The notes: generated from the sequence alone by a model not told the origin. A DNA stretch of 64,000 nt from Verrucosispora sp. WMMD573 (GCF_027497175.1 NZ_CP114901.1:6262001-6326000); one strand, 5' to 3'; shown: positions 18,537 through 27,496, counted from the stretch's first letter. Translations and numbers: made by a program.

Positions 18537-20651
18537 GTGGACCAGAGCACCCTGGATCAGGAGATCGCCGCCGAGCAACGGCATCTCGACCGGGTGTACG
18601 CGCGACTGGCCGAGCTGCGCCGATCCGCGGTCCGCGCGGAACGGGAGGGCTACCGACTGGCCCGGGTCGGCAACTTCGGTGCGCTGGTCGAGCGGGACGC
18701 CATGGTCTTCCACGCCGCGCAGCGACGTCACCTGCTCGACGCCGAGTACGAGGGGCTGGTCTTCGGCCGACTAGACCTGCGTGACGGGCAGACCCTGTAC
18801 GTCGGGCGACTCGGTATCCGCGACGAGGACGCCACCACACTCGTGGTGGACTGGCGGGCCCCGGCCGCCGCCGCCTTCTACCGGGCGACCCCGGCCGAGC
18901 CGCTGGGCGTCGTCCGGCGCCGCACCATCCAGTCCAGCGGTGAGCGGGTCACCCGGATCGAGGACGACCTGCTGGACCCGGACGCGGCCCCACCGGACAT
19001 GCCGGTGGTCGGCGACGGTGCGCTGCTGGCCACCCTGTCCCGGACCACCGGTCGGGGCATGCGGGACATCGTGGCCACCATCCAGCGCGAGCAGGACGAG
19101 GCGATCCGCTCCCCCGGCTCGGGAGTGACCCTCGTCTCCGGTGGTCCGGGCACCGGCAAGACGGCGGTGGCGCTGCACCGCGCGGCGTACCTGCTCTACG
19201 CCGACCGCAGCCGGTACGCCGGCGGCGGCATCCTGGTGATCGGCCCCTCCTCGGTCTTCGTCGAGTACATCGCCTCGGTGCTGCCGTCGCTGGGCGAGGA
19301 CACCGCCACCCTGCGCTCCCTGGGCAGCCTGTTCCCCGGGCTGGCGGCCACCCGCACCGACCCGCCGGAGGTGGCGGCGATCAAGGGTTCGCTGCGAATG
19401 CGCCGGGTGCTGGAACGGGCGGCCCGGGACGCGGTCCCCGACTCGCCGACCGAGCTGCGCCTGCTGTACCGGGGCGCGCTGCTGCGGTTGGAGCGGACCG
19501 AGCTGAACGCCATCCGGGACCGCGCGCTGCCTCGCGGCGCCCGGCGCAACGAGGTGCGTCGGGCCGGCTTCGACGGCGTGCTCGCCGCGCTCTGGGCGCA
19601 GGCTCGCCGGCTGGGCATCGCCGGGTTGCCGGAACAGCGTGCCTTCGAGGACGAGCTGATCGACCGGACGGACTTCCGCGAGTTCCTCAAGGCGTGGTGG
19701 CCCCGGCTGCACCCACGGCACGTGCTCGCCTGGCTGGCCGATCCGCAGCGACTGCGTCGCTACACCGGCGGCCTGCTCTCCGGTGCCGAGATCCGGCTGC
19801 TCGGTACGGCGTACCGGGGGCTGGACACGGCCGGCCCGACCGTCGCCGACGTCGCGCTGCTGGACGAGTTGGACGCGCTGCTCGGCAAGCCGATGCGTCC
19901 CGCCCGCCCGAAGCGCGACCCGTTCCAGCTGGCCGGTGGGGTACGTGAGCTGAGCACCCACGCCGACCGGCAGCGGGCCGCCCGGCAGGCCGCCCGGGAA
20001 CGTCCCGAGGACTACCGCGACTACGCCCATCTGGTGGTCGACGAGTCCCAGGACGTCTCACCGATGCAGTGGCGGATGGTGGGCCGACGCGGGCGGCTGG
20101 CGTCCTGGACGGTGGTGGGTGACCCGGCGCAGACCGCGTGGACGGGAGATCCACAGGAGTTGGCCCGGGCCCGCGACCAGGCGCTGGGACGCCGCCGCCG
20201 GCACCGGTTCACGCTCACCACGAACTACCGCAACTCGGCGGAGATCTTCGCGGTGGCGGCGGCCGAGATCCGGCGGGCGTACCCGGATCTCGCGTTGCCC
20301 ACCGCGGTCCGTTCCACCGGGATCGACCCGCTCCAGCTCAAGGTGCCGGCATCCGAGCTGGAGACCACCGTCGTGACGGCCAGCAGCGCCCTGCTCGGCG
20401 AGGTCGAGGGGACCGTCGGCGTGATCACTCCGGTGCCCCGGCGGAACCAGGTCGCGGCCTGGTTGGGGGCGCTGGGCGGGCAGCGGTTGCAGGTGGTGAC
20501 CAGCCTGGAGGCCAAGGGCATGGAGTACGACGGTGTGGTGCTGGTCGCCCCGACGGAGATCCGCGCGGAGCCCGGCTCCGGTGTCCGTACCCTCTACGTC
20601 GCGCTGTCCCGGGCCACCCAGCGGTTGACCACCGTCGACCCGACCGGTTGA
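18537..20651 (+). CDS. helD: HelD-like UvrD-family ATPase/RNA polymerase recycling factor
   Basis: This 704-residue protein has an N-terminal coiled coil (about 1-65, DQEIAAEQRHLDRVYARLAELRR), then a split SF1 helicase core. Walker A is GGPGTGKTAVAL (about 202-213), the DExx box is VVDESQDV, and motif V/VI appears as LEAKGMEYDGVV and YVALSRATQRL. HelD proteins bind RNA polymerase and release it from stalled complexes. Some actinobacterial HelD (HelR) protect against rifamycins and carry an upstream rifamycin-associated element; I do not see that palindrome here. GTG start with GAGGAG upstream. Confidence 0.88.
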   Translation: MDQSTLDQEIAAEQRHLDRVYARLAELRRSAVRAEREGYRLARVGNFGALVERDAMVFHAAQRRHLLDAEYEGLVFGRLDLRDGQTLYVGRLGIRDEDATTLVVDWRAPAAAAFYRATPAEPLGVVRRRTIQSSGERVTRIEDDLLDPDAAPPDMPVVGDGALLATLSRTTGRGMRDIVATIQREQDEAIRSPGSGVTLVSGGPGTGKTAVALHRAAYLLYADRSRYAGGGILVIGPSSVFVEYIASVLPSLGEDTATLRSLGSLFPGLAATRTDPPEVAAIKGSLRMRRVLERAARDAVPDSPTELRLLYRGALLRLERTELNAIRDRALPRGARRNEVRRAGFDGVLAALWAQARRLGIAGLPEQRAFEDELIDRTDFREFLKAWWPRLHPRHVLAWLADPQRLRRYTGGLLSGAEIRLLGTAYRGLDTAGPTVADVALLDELDALLGKPMRPARPKRDPFQLAGGVRELSTHADRQRAARQAARERPEDYRDYAHLVVDESQDVSPMQWRMVGRRGRLASWTVVGDPAQTAWTGDPQELARARDQALGRRRRHRFTLTTNYRNSAEIFAVAAAEIRRAYPDLALPTAVRSTGIDPLQLKVPASELETTVVTASSALLGEVEGTVGVITPVPRRNQVAAWLGALGGQRLQVVTSLEAKGMEYDGVVLVAPTEIRAEPGSGVRTLYVALSRATQRLTTVDPTG

Positions 20652-20732
20652 GATCGCGAGCCCGACGATTGCACTTATAGCGATGTTGGCATAGTTGCGT
20701 CCCCGGCCCGCCGGACCACGCAAGGTGTTCGG

Positions 20733-21650
20733 GTGGGCGCCGGCCAAGACCACCATCATGCTGCGGTGTCGAACGCCGCGCATCGCCACTCCGGCCGACT
20801 GTGGGCGGCGTTCGCCCTGCTCAGCACGCTGATGGTGGTTGAGGCGGTCACCGCCTTGCGGACCGGCTCGCTGGCCCTGCTCTCCGACGCCGGGCACATG
20901 TTCACCGACGTGCTGGGCATCGGGATGGCCCTCGCGGCCGTAGCCGCCACCCGGCGGGCCGACACGGACCCACAACGCACCTTCGGGCTCTACCGACTGG
21001 AGGTGCTCGCGGCCCTGGGCAACGCCGTCCTGCTCTCCGGCGTGGCGGTGTACGTGCTGGTCGAGGCGGTACGCCGATTCGGCGATCCGCCCGAGGTGCT
21101 CGCCGGCCCGGTCCTGGTGGTGGCGGCACTCGGCCTGCTCGCCAACGTCGCCGCGTTCGCCCTCCTGCGTCCCGGGGCACGGGAGAGCATCAACCTGCGC
21201 GGGGCGTACCTGGAGGTGCTGGGGGACCTGCTCGGGTCGCTCGGCGTGATCACGGCCGCCGCGCTGATCGCCGTCACCGACTGGTGGTGGGCCGATCCGC
21301 TGGTGGCCGTCGCGATCGCCACGTTCATCCTGCCCAGGACCTGGCGCCTGGGCCGGGCCGCGGTACGCATCCTGGTCCAGGCCGCTCCGGAACACCTTCA
21401 GGTCACCGCGGTGTACGACCGGCTGGCCGCGGTCCCGGGCGTGGCCGGCGTCCACGACCTGCACGTCTGGACGTTGACCTCCGGCATGGAGGTCGCCTCG
21501 GCGCACCTGACCGTGCGACCGGGCGCCGACGTCGGCGCCGTGCTGGCGGCGGCCCGCGCGGCGCTGCACGAGGACTTCCAGATCGAGCACGCGACCCTCC
21601 AGATCGAGCCGCGATCGGATCCGGGGCACTGCGGGGCGGCAGAGTGGTGA
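20733..21650 (+). CDS. Cation diffusion facilitator (Zn/Co/Cd efflux)
   Basis: This 305-residue protein has six predicted membrane helices and a cytoplasmic ferredoxin-like C-terminal domain. The His-rich N-terminus (QDHHHAAVSNAAHRH) and SDAGHMFTD in helix 2 are typical of CzcD/ZitB-type proton-coupled exporters. The second metal motif reads YLEVLGDLLGS, with glutamate where many zinc exporters have histidine. The 81-base upstream gap holds an AT-rich stretch (20680-20698) that may be promoter or operator. Confidence 0.88.
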   Translation: MGAGQDHHHAAVSNAAHRHSGRLWAAFALLSTLMVVEAVTALRTGSLALLSDAGHMFTDVLGIGMALAAVAATRRADTDPQRTFGLYRLEVLAALGNAVLLSGVAVYVLVEAVRRFGDPPEVLAGPVLVVAALGLLANVAAFALLRPGARESINLRGAYLEVLGDLLGSLGVITAAALIAVTDWWWADPLVAVAIATFILPRTWRLGRAAVRILVQAAPEHLQVTAVYDRLAAVPGVAGVHDLHVWTLTSGMEVASAHLTVRPGADVGAVLAAARAALHEDFQIEHATLQIEPRSDPGHCGAAEW

Positions 21651-21794
21651 CCGGAAGAATCGAAAAAGGGCCTTTTGTCCGCTTTTGTTCTGTTCTACTA
21701 GTCAACAACCGAACACCAGCAGTAACAGCAGCTGCACCGGTCACCTGGGCACCGGTAGGCTCGGACCCGGCCTCCGCCAGGCGGCACCCACCGG

Positions 21795-21928
21795 TGCCGG
21801 CGGCGACCGCCGCCTAATCGCCCGCCAGGGGCGAACCGGGGAACCATGTTCCTGGGGTGTATCCGCGCCAGCGGTAGGGATCTTCCGTCCCGAACCCGTC
21901 AGCTAACCCGGTCGGCGGCTGACGGAAG
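21795..21928 (+). promoter_or_regulatory. c-di-AMP (ydaO/yuaA) riboswitch
   Basis: The leader of the coiled-coil wall protein contains the conserved ydaO aptamer blocks in order: CCGCCTAATCGC, GGGGAACC, CTGGGGTGTATC, GGTAGGGATCTTCCGTCC, CGAACCCGTCAGCTAACC, then CGGCTGACGGAAGGA running into the ribosome binding site. In actinobacteria this riboswitch commonly controls secreted cell-wall hydrolases and resuscitation factors, and the gene here fits that. The block matches are seen directly; ligand and control direction come from knowledge of the family. Confidence 0.85.
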
Positions 21929-21937
21929 GACATGTGC

Positions 21938-23041
21938 ATGCCAGCAGTGGCAACGGTAAGACCGGCCGCCCGTACGGCGGCCCTGATCGCCGCCGCGCTC
22001 GCCCTCACCCTCGGCGTCGCGCTGGCCCCCTTCACCCCCGCCGCCGCGGCACCGCAGCCGTTGCGGGCGGCAGCACCGGGCGACGTGGACGACGAGGGCG
22101 GCACCCCGGCACTGCGGGCCCAACTGGAGGCCGCCAGCAAGGGCTACCTCGACGCCAGGACCGCGCTCGACCGCTCGGTGAAACGCCAGAAGACGCTCGC
22201 CGAGCAACTCAAGACGACCGAGAGCCAGGTCGCCGAGCGGGGTACCAAGGTCGCCGAGATCGCCGCGCAGGCGTACCGCAACGGGCGGCTGGGCGCCGCG
22301 TCGGCGCTGCTCAACAGCGGGTCACCGGCCGGCTTCATGGACCGGGCGGCGGCCCTGGACGCGGTGGCCGCCAACTCCGACCGCGCGCTGCGCGAGCTCC
22401 AGGCGGCCCGGGACGAGGTCAGCGCCACCAAGCAGGCCCTGGACGTCGAGATCCAGGAGCAACGCAAGCAGGTGGCCGTGATGGCCAAGCGCAAGGATCA
22501 GGCCGAGCGGGCGTTGACCGTGGCCATCGAGCGGGACGAGGCGGCCGAACGGGCCAGGGCCGCCGAGCGGGCCGCCCGGTCACCGTCGCGCAGCAGCGGG
22601 TCGAGCCCCACCGCCGAGCCCGCCCCCCGCAACTCCGACGGATCGTGGCCCTCGGAGTCGTGCAGCGTCAACGACCCGACCCCGGCCAACGGCTGCATCA
22701 CCCCACGCACCCTGCACGCGCTGAAGCAGGCCAAGTCGGCCGGCTTCACCCGGTACGTCTCCTGCTACCGCTCCGGCGGCTCAGGCGAGCACCCGAAGGG
22801 CCGAGCCTGCGACTTCGCGGCCCAGAAGAACGGCTTCGGCGGGGACGCGACCGGCGGCGACCGGACCTACGGCAACAACCTGGCGGCGTACTTCGTCAAG
22901 AACGCCGACCGGCTCGCGGTGCTCTACGTGATCTGGTACCGGCAGATCTGGCTGCCCAGCAGCGGTTGGAAATCCTACAGCGGCGCCCGGGGTGACCCGT
23001 CCAGCGACCACACCAACCACGTGCACCTGTCGGTGTACTGA
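21938..23041 (+). CDS. Secreted coiled-coil protein with VanY-like C-terminal domain
   Basis: The 367-residue product has a signal peptide (ending AAAAPQ), a long coiled coil (about 55-205, SVKRQKTLAEQLKTTESQVAE and similar), a Ser/Pro linker and a C-terminal domain. That domain has GEHPKGRACDFAA and DHTNHVHLSVY, the His/Asp pattern of VanY/M15-type peptidase folds found in ARB_07466-like secreted actinobacterial proteins. The ATG at 21938 fits GGAAGGA seven bases upstream; an ATG six bases earlier is too close. It probably works in peptidoglycan remodelling under c-di-AMP control. Confidence 0.85.
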   Translation: MPAVATVRPAARTAALIAAALALTLGVALAPFTPAAAAPQPLRAAAPGDVDDEGGTPALRAQLEAASKGYLDARTALDRSVKRQKTLAEQLKTTESQVAERGTKVAEIAAQAYRNGRLGAASALLNSGSPAGFMDRAAALDAVAANSDRALRELQAARDEVSATKQALDVEIQEQRKQVAVMAKRKDQAERALTVAIERDEAAERARAAERAARSPSRSSGSSPTAEPAPRNSDGSWPSESCSVNDPTPANGCITPRTLHALKQAKSAGFTRYVSCYRSGGSGEHPKGRACDFAAQKNGFGGDATGGDRTYGNNLAAYFVKNADRLAVLYVIWYRQIWLPSSGWKSYSGARGDPSSDHTNHVHLSVY

Positions 23042-23054
23042 CCTCCTCGTCGCG

Positions 23055-23100
23055 CCGGGTGAACCGCTCTTCACGAGCGGTTCACCCGGCATTGCGTTTT
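23055..23100 (+). terminator. Strong intrinsic terminator
   Basis: Perfect 15-base arms (CCGGGTGAACCGCTC and its complement) flank a five-base loop and are followed by a short T run ending at 23100. It lies 14 bases after the wall-protein stop. It is the only classical terminator with T residues that I found here. Confidence 0.85.
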
Positions 23101-23203
23101 CCCGTCGGCCGGCGGGGCACCGTCCCTTCGGCGCGCATCGACGCGTCTCCTTGGTTACCGTCGTACCAGGAAGCGGTATTTGTCCGCTAACGGGAGGAAC
23201 GCC

Positions 23204-23260
23204 ATGAACGAGCGAATCGCCAGACCCGGCGGCGGTACGGACAACGGGGTGCGGTCGTGA
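23204..23260 (+). CDS. Possible 18-residue leader peptide
   Basis: ATG at 23204 follows a strong GGGAGGA and opens an 18-codon frame (MNERIARPGGGTDNGVRS). It ends at TGA 23258-23260, overlapping the GTG of the kinase gene as GTGA. The kinase GTG has no good ribosome binding site of its own. Translation of the small frame may therefore deliver ribosomes to the kinase start. It could also mean that the true kinase start is misjudged, but no in-frame alternative is better. Confidence 0.4.
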   Translation: MNERIARPGGGTDNGVRS

Positions 23261-24234
23261 CCGGCCGCGTCATGATTTTCGCACCGACCCCGCTGCTGAC
23301 CGTGACCATCGACCAGCCGAGCGACGCGCCTGAACTGCACCTGCACCCGGGCGGGCAGGGTGTGTGGCAGGCCAGGATGGTGCTGTCCCTCGGCGTGGAC
23401 GTGGTGCTCTGCGCGGCGCTCGGCGGCGAGGTCGGGCAGGTCCTGGAACCGTTGCTGGTCAGCGAGGGAGTCGACCTCAAGGTGGTGGCCCGCGACTCCG
23501 GCGGCACCGGCGGGTACGTGCACGACCGCCGCGAGGGGACCCGTCGGGAGATCGTAGACGTCATCGGCCAGCCGTTGAGCCGGCACGAGCTGGACGAGTT
23601 GTACAACCTCGCGCTCGGTGAGGGCCTCCGCGCGCCGGTGAGCGTGTTGAGCGGGCCGAACCATCCGTCCCTGGTCCCCGCGGACCTCTACCGGCGCTTC
23701 GCCGCCGATCTCGGCGCCAACGGTGGCCGGGTGGTGGTGGACCTCTGCGGCGAGCACCTCGCGGCCGTCCTGGAGAGCGGCGTCTTCTTCCTCAAGGTGA
23801 GCCACGAGGAGCTGATCGCCGACCGGCGGGCCGACGGCGACGACGAGGAACAACTCACCCGCGCGATGTACGACCTGCACGCCTCCGGTGCCGAGAACGT
23901 GGTGGTCAGCCGGGCCGACAAGCCCGCGTTGGCGCTGGTAGACGGCGAGGTGTTCGAGGTGCGGATGCCACGACTGGAGGCCGCCGATCCGCGCGGGGCG
24001 GGCGACTCGATGACCGCCGGGGTGGCCGCCGTGGTGGCCCAGGGCGGCGATGTCCGCACGGCGATCCGAACCGGCGCGGCGGCCGGCGCGCTCAACGTCA
24101 CCCGACACGGCCTCGGCACCGGCCGCCTCGACTCGATCAACGGCCTCGTCGACCGGGTCCGGTTGGAACCGGCGGGCGGCCGTCCCCAGGAGCGGACCAC
24201 CCCCGACGAACTGGCACAACGGGCGGGTGGCTGA
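23257..24234 (+). CDS. PfkB-family sugar kinase, 1-phosphofructokinase-like
   Basis: This 325-residue ribokinase/PfkB-fold enzyme has the anion-hole and catalytic motif DPRGAGDSMTAG (catalytic Asp about 250) and the N-terminal glycine-rich HPGGQGVWQARMVLSLG. Overall it resembles 1-phosphofructokinase or tagatose-6-phosphate kinase. There is no neighbouring PTS gene to support fructose. The stop overlaps surE by ATGA, so kinase and surE form an operon. Confidence 0.85.
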   Translation: MTGRVMIFAPTPLLTVTIDQPSDAPELHLHPGGQGVWQARMVLSLGVDVVLCAALGGEVGQVLEPLLVSEGVDLKVVARDSGGTGGYVHDRREGTRREIVDVIGQPLSRHELDELYNLALGEGLRAPVSVLSGPNHPSLVPADLYRRFAADLGANGGRVVVDLCGEHLAAVLESGVFFLKVSHEELIADRRADGDDEEQLTRAMYDLHASGAENVVVSRADKPALALVDGEVFEVRMPRLEAADPRGAGDSMTAGVAAVVAQGGDVRTAIRTGAAAGALNVTRHGLGTGRLDSINGLVDRVRLEPAGGRPQERTTPDELAQRAGG

Positions 24235-25058
24235 TGACGCTACGGGTGCTGATCACCAACGACGACGGGATCGCCGCGCCGGGCATCCAGGCGCTGGCCC
24301 GGGCCGCCGTCGACCGGGGCCTGGATGTGGTGGTGGCTGCCCCGCTGGAGGAGGCGAGCGGCACCAGCGCCGCGATGAGCGCCGTGGAGCAGGACGGGCA
24401 CGTGGTGGTCCGCGAGCATCCGTTGCCGGAACTCGACGGGGTGCCGGCGTTCGGCGTCGGTGGCTCGCCCGGGTTCATCGCGCTCATCGCCGTACACGGC
24501 GCTTTCGGACCGCCGCCGTCGGTGCTGCTGTCGGGAATCAACCGGGGCGCCAACGCGGGGCGCGCGGTGCTGCACTCCGGCACGGTCGGGGCCGCCTTCA
24601 CCGCCGCGGCGAACGGCTGCCGGGCGATGGCGGTGTCGCTGGACGTGCTCTCGGCCGGTGAGGCCACCGCGGCCAGCGGAGGTGCCGCGGTGGCGGCTGC
24701 CGCCCGGGTACGCGACGCCGAACGGAACTGGGCCACCGCCGCCCGCGTCGCCCTGGATCTGCTGCCCCGGCTGACCGCCGCACCGACGGAGAGCGTGCTC
24801 AACGTCAACGCGCCGGATCTACCGCTGGGTCGGCTGCGCGGGGTACGCCAGGCCACCCTGGCGACTTTCGGCCAGGTGCAGATGACCGTGGCCGAGTCCG
24901 GGCACGGCTTCGTGCGCACCTCGTTGGAGGAGCCGGGACAGGCGGTACAGCCCGGCACAGATCTGGCTCTGCTCGCCGACGGCTATGCCTCGGTGACCGC
25001 GGTGCGGGCGGTCACCGAGGCGGCCGACGTGGATCTGTCCGGCCTCGACGGGGAGTGA
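24234..25058 (+). CDS. surE: 5'/3'-nucleotidase SurE
   Basis: This 274-residue metal-dependent phosphatase begins MTLRVLITNDDGIAAPGI, with the family NDDG metal site. It continues with SGINRGANAGRAVLHSGTVGAA, the conserved SurE signature (NxGxN region and STVGAA). The C-terminal part is typical though shorter than in some bacteria. It is translated with the upstream kinase through an ATGA overlap. SurE removes phosphate from nucleoside monophosphates in stationary phase. Confidence 0.92.
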   Translation: MTLRVLITNDDGIAAPGIQALARAAVDRGLDVVVAAPLEEASGTSAAMSAVEQDGHVVVREHPLPELDGVPAFGVGGSPGFIALIAVHGAFGPPPSVLLSGINRGANAGRAVLHSGTVGAAFTAAANGCRAMAVSLDVLSAGEATAASGGAAVAAAARVRDAERNWATAARVALDLLPRLTAAPTESVLNVNAPDLPLGRLRGVRQATLATFGQVQMTVAESGHGFVRTSLEEPGQAVQPGTDLALLADGYASVTAVRAVTEAADVDLSGLDGE

Positions 25059-25084
25059 CCAGGGCCCTGCGGTCGTCGCGGCGG

Positions 25085-25450
25085 TCAGGCGCCCGGGAGC
25101 ACTTCGGGCGCCGTGGCCGCCCCGGCGTAGTAGGGCTCGGGCGCGCCGAAGAGACCGAGCAGGCCGGTCACCCAGAGTTGCCGGTGCACGAACCGGCTCG
25201 GCTCGGTGACGACCAGCTTCACCCCGCTGACCTCGGCGGTCTGGAATCCGGCGACCATCGCGCTGATGCCCACCGAGTCGATGAAGGTGACCAGCCGCAT
25301 GTTGAGCTCGATCCGGGCCGGCCGCCCCTTGGCCAGCACCTCGGCGATTGCCTCTTTCACCTCGTACGCGGTGTCGACGTCGATCTCGCCCCGAGGGACG
25401 ATCTCGATGACACCACCGGGCCGAACCGTCTGCAGGATCGACAGGCTCAC
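25085..25450 (-). CDS. STAS-domain anti-sigma factor antagonist
   Basis: This 121-residue protein is a single STAS domain. The phosphorylation site lies in FIDSVGISAM, and GVIEIVPRGEIDVDTAYEV is the usual first strand-turn. Such proteins (RsbV, SpoIIAA, BldG type) capture an anti-sigma kinase until phosphorylated. No anti-sigma factor lies next to it, so its partner is elsewhere. The C-terminal 20 residues are extra. Confidence 0.87.
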   Translation of the reverse strand: MSLSILQTVRPGGVIEIVPRGEIDVDTAYEVKEAIAEVLAKGRPARIELNMRLVTFIDSVGISAMVAGFQTAEVSGVKLVVTEPSRFVHRQLWVTGLLGLFGAPEPYYAGAATAPEVLPGA

Positions 25451-25788
25451 GCGAGCACCTCCACTCGCCCGTACGACGGGCGCCTCATCAGTACGCGGGC
25501 CGCGACCGACAGTATTCCTTCAAGCACCTCGGTCGCCACCCCTCGGGATGAGCAATTCACGGATCCGGGCACGACAAATCACCCACATCCGAACTTTATT
25601 GGCCTTATCACTCAGCGTTCGGCTGCCGCCGACGCCGCCGAACCAGCGTAGCGGGCCGACGCCATCCCCGTCGTTTTCCAGCACTGCCGGCGTGCCCACG
25701 AGCACCGGCCCTGACCTGCGCTGGACGCGCGACGGTGGCACGGTGTGCCTAGCATCACGGGTGACCCCTATGACGGGAGGACGACATC
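25451..25788. other. Divergent intergenic region
   Basis: These 338 bases separate the STAS gene from the poly-Asp lipoprotein gene. The segment 25545-25620 is less GC-rich and probably carries promoters. No clear promoter boxes, repeats or further genes were seen. Confidence 0.4.
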
Positions 25789-25938
25789 ATGCTCCGCAGA
25801 CTCGCCGCGCTCGCCGGTGTCAGTGCCCTACTAGCCCTCGTACTGGCCTGCGGGTTCGGCGGCGGTGACGGTGACGACGACGATGACGATGACGACGACT
25901 TCGCCCGCGCCGCGGTGGTGGCGGTCGTCGTCCGCTGA
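25789..25938 (+). CDS. Very small poly-aspartate lipoprotein
   Basis: A 49-residue protein follows GGGAGGA with good spacing. Residues 1-20 form a lipoprotein signal with lipobox LVLAC (Cys21). The mature part is only 29 residues: GFGGGDG, nine consecutive aspartates (29-37), then the hydrophobic ending FARAAVVAVVVR. Aspartate is encoded by mixed GAC/GAT codons, so it is not a simple DNA repeat. The acidic run could bind calcium or another cation at the membrane surface. I know no family. Confidence 0.65.
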   Translation: MLRRLAALAGVSALLALVLACGFGGGDGDDDDDDDDDFARAAVVAVVVR

Positions 25939-26138
25939 CCCCACCCGGTGCGGCGAACCGGGCGCGGCCTGAACCACGCCCGGGGACGCACCTGCCCTTC
26001 CGGTCGGGGCGGGTGGTTCGATGGTTTGCGTCCGGGTCGGTGTGGGCACAGCCTCTCGATGCGAACCGCCACCGGCCGGACAACGCCGCCGACAGCTGAT
26101 GCGTGCACCGGCTCCGGCACTGTCGAGGAGGGAACCAC

Positions 26139-26552
26139 ATGTTCGGAACACATCTGCTGGAGCGCCGCAGCAAGCCGGAGCGGATCGCGGACCAGGCGTG
26201 GCAACACCTCGTCTCGGCGGTGAACAACGCCGGCGACAGCATCCGCGACTCCGCCCGTACCGCCCGCCACAGCTCCGCCGGTTTCGCCGGCGACGCCGGT
26301 GACCTGGTCGAGTCGGCCGCCGAGGAGGCGCGTCACCGGGCCAGCCGCGCCTTCGACGCACTCGCCGGACGCCGCCCGGCGCTGCCGTGGACGTTGCTGA
26401 TCGGCGCCGCCCTGGTCGGTGCCGCGGTCGGTTGGGCCGCCGGTACCGCCGCACGCGCCGCCGGCAGCCGTGACCGGGCACTGGAGGACATCGAGTTCGT
26501 CGACGTGAACCGACCCGACTCCCCCGCCGACCCGACCGATCCCGTCAGCTGA
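26139..26552 (+). CDS. Membrane protein with one helix, YtxH-like layout
   Basis: This 137-residue protein has an amphipathic helical N-terminal half (KPERIADQAWQHLVSAVNNAGDSIRDS), one transmembrane segment (about 88-110, LPWTLLIGAALVGAAVGWAA) and an acidic tail. GAGGAGGG precedes the ATG. It looks like general-stress membrane proteins found near BON-domain genes in actinobacteria, but no precise function is known. A large hairpin follows. Confidence 0.72.
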   Translation: MFGTHLLERRSKPERIADQAWQHLVSAVNNAGDSIRDSARTARHSSAGFAGDAGDLVESAAEEARHRASRAFDALAGRRPALPWTLLIGAALVGAAVGWAAGTAARAAGSRDRALEDIEFVDVNRPDSPADPTDPVS

Positions 26553-26558
26553 CGGTCT

Positions 26559-26612
26559 CCGCGACGACGGGCCCCACCGACCGAGGCGGTCGGGCGGGGC
26601 CCGTCGTCGCGG
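26559..26612. terminator. Large GC hairpin terminator
   Basis: Seventeen-base perfect arms (CCGCGACGACGGGCCCC at 26559-26575 and its complement at 26596-26612) hold an inner ACCGACC/GGTCGGG stem. It begins seven bases after the preceding stop. Confidence 0.8.
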
Positions 26613-26806
26613 TCACCCTTGCACCCGCCGGCACCTTCCGAGCAGCGCCGGTCAGGGCTGCCGACCTCGTCCGATCCGGGTGAGGCCAATTCACCCGGAT
26701 GGTCACCAGGCTCGGTCGCGGCGGACCTGGCGTGCCGGACCCGCCGACCGGCACCTAGCGTGCCGGCTCGCCGGTCCGCGCCAGCACGGTGAGAAGGGAG
26801 CGACCG

Positions 26807-27496
26807 ATGGCCAGCATCTCGACGATCAACCGCACCGACCAGGACATCCAGTCCGCGGTGCTGGACGAACTCGACTGGGAGCCCCGGGTCCGGCCGCACG
26901 AGATCGGGGTGACCGTCACCGAGGGCGTGGTCACGCTGACCGGGCGGGTGGACAGCTACGCCAAGAAGTGGGCGGCCGAGCGCGCCGCGCACCGGGTCGC
27001 TCAGGTGCGGGCGGTGGCCAACGACCTGGCGGTGCGACTGGTGACCGGCGCCGAACGCACCGACCCGGAGATCGCCGCCGCGGTCCAGCACGCCCTCCAG
27101 TGGCAGGCGTTCGTGCCGGTCGACGCGCTCGACGTCACGGTTTCCCAGGGCTGGGTCACCCTGCACGGCGAGGTCGAGTGGGAGTACCAGCGCCGCGCCG
27201 CCGAACAGGCCGTCGGCCAACTGAAGGGCGTACTCGGGGTCAGCAACGGCATGAGCGTCCGGCCGTCGGTACGCCCGGACGGCGCCCTGCTGGCCCGGCG
27301 CATCGTCGACGCGCTGGCCCGAAACCGGGCCACCGACGCGGAACAGGTGACGGTACGCGTACACGGCGACACGGTGCTGCTCGGCGGACTGGTGCACTCG
27401 ATGCCCGAACGCGCCGAGGTGGAGCGGGTCGTCTGGTCCGCCCCCGGCATCCGTGAGGTGCAGAACCACATCGCGGTCGCCCCGGTGCTCCGCTGA
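26807..27496 (+). CDS. Protein with three BON domains
   Basis: This 229-residue protein consists of three consecutive BON domains (about 15-80, 90-155, 160-227). Each has the glycine strand pattern (VTVTEGVVTLTGRVDS, VTVSQGWVTLHGEVEW, VRVHGDTVLLGGLVHS). BON domains bind membranes or phospholipid and are common in osmotic and general stress proteins (OsmY, Kbp). There is no signal peptide, so it is cytoplasmic or membrane associated. The ATG at 26807 with GAAGGGA upstream is preferred to a GTG 18 bases earlier. Confidence 0.88.
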   Translation: MASISTINRTDQDIQSAVLDELDWEPRVRPHEIGVTVTEGVVTLTGRVDSYAKKWAAERAAHRVAQVRAVANDLAVRLVTGAERTDPEIAAAVQHALQWQAFVPVDALDVTVSQGWVTLHGEVEWEYQRRAAEQAVGQLKGVLGVSNGMSVRPSVRPDGALLARRIVDALARNRATDAEQVTVRVHGDTVLLGGLVHSMPERAEVERVVWSAPGIREVQNHIAVAPVLR

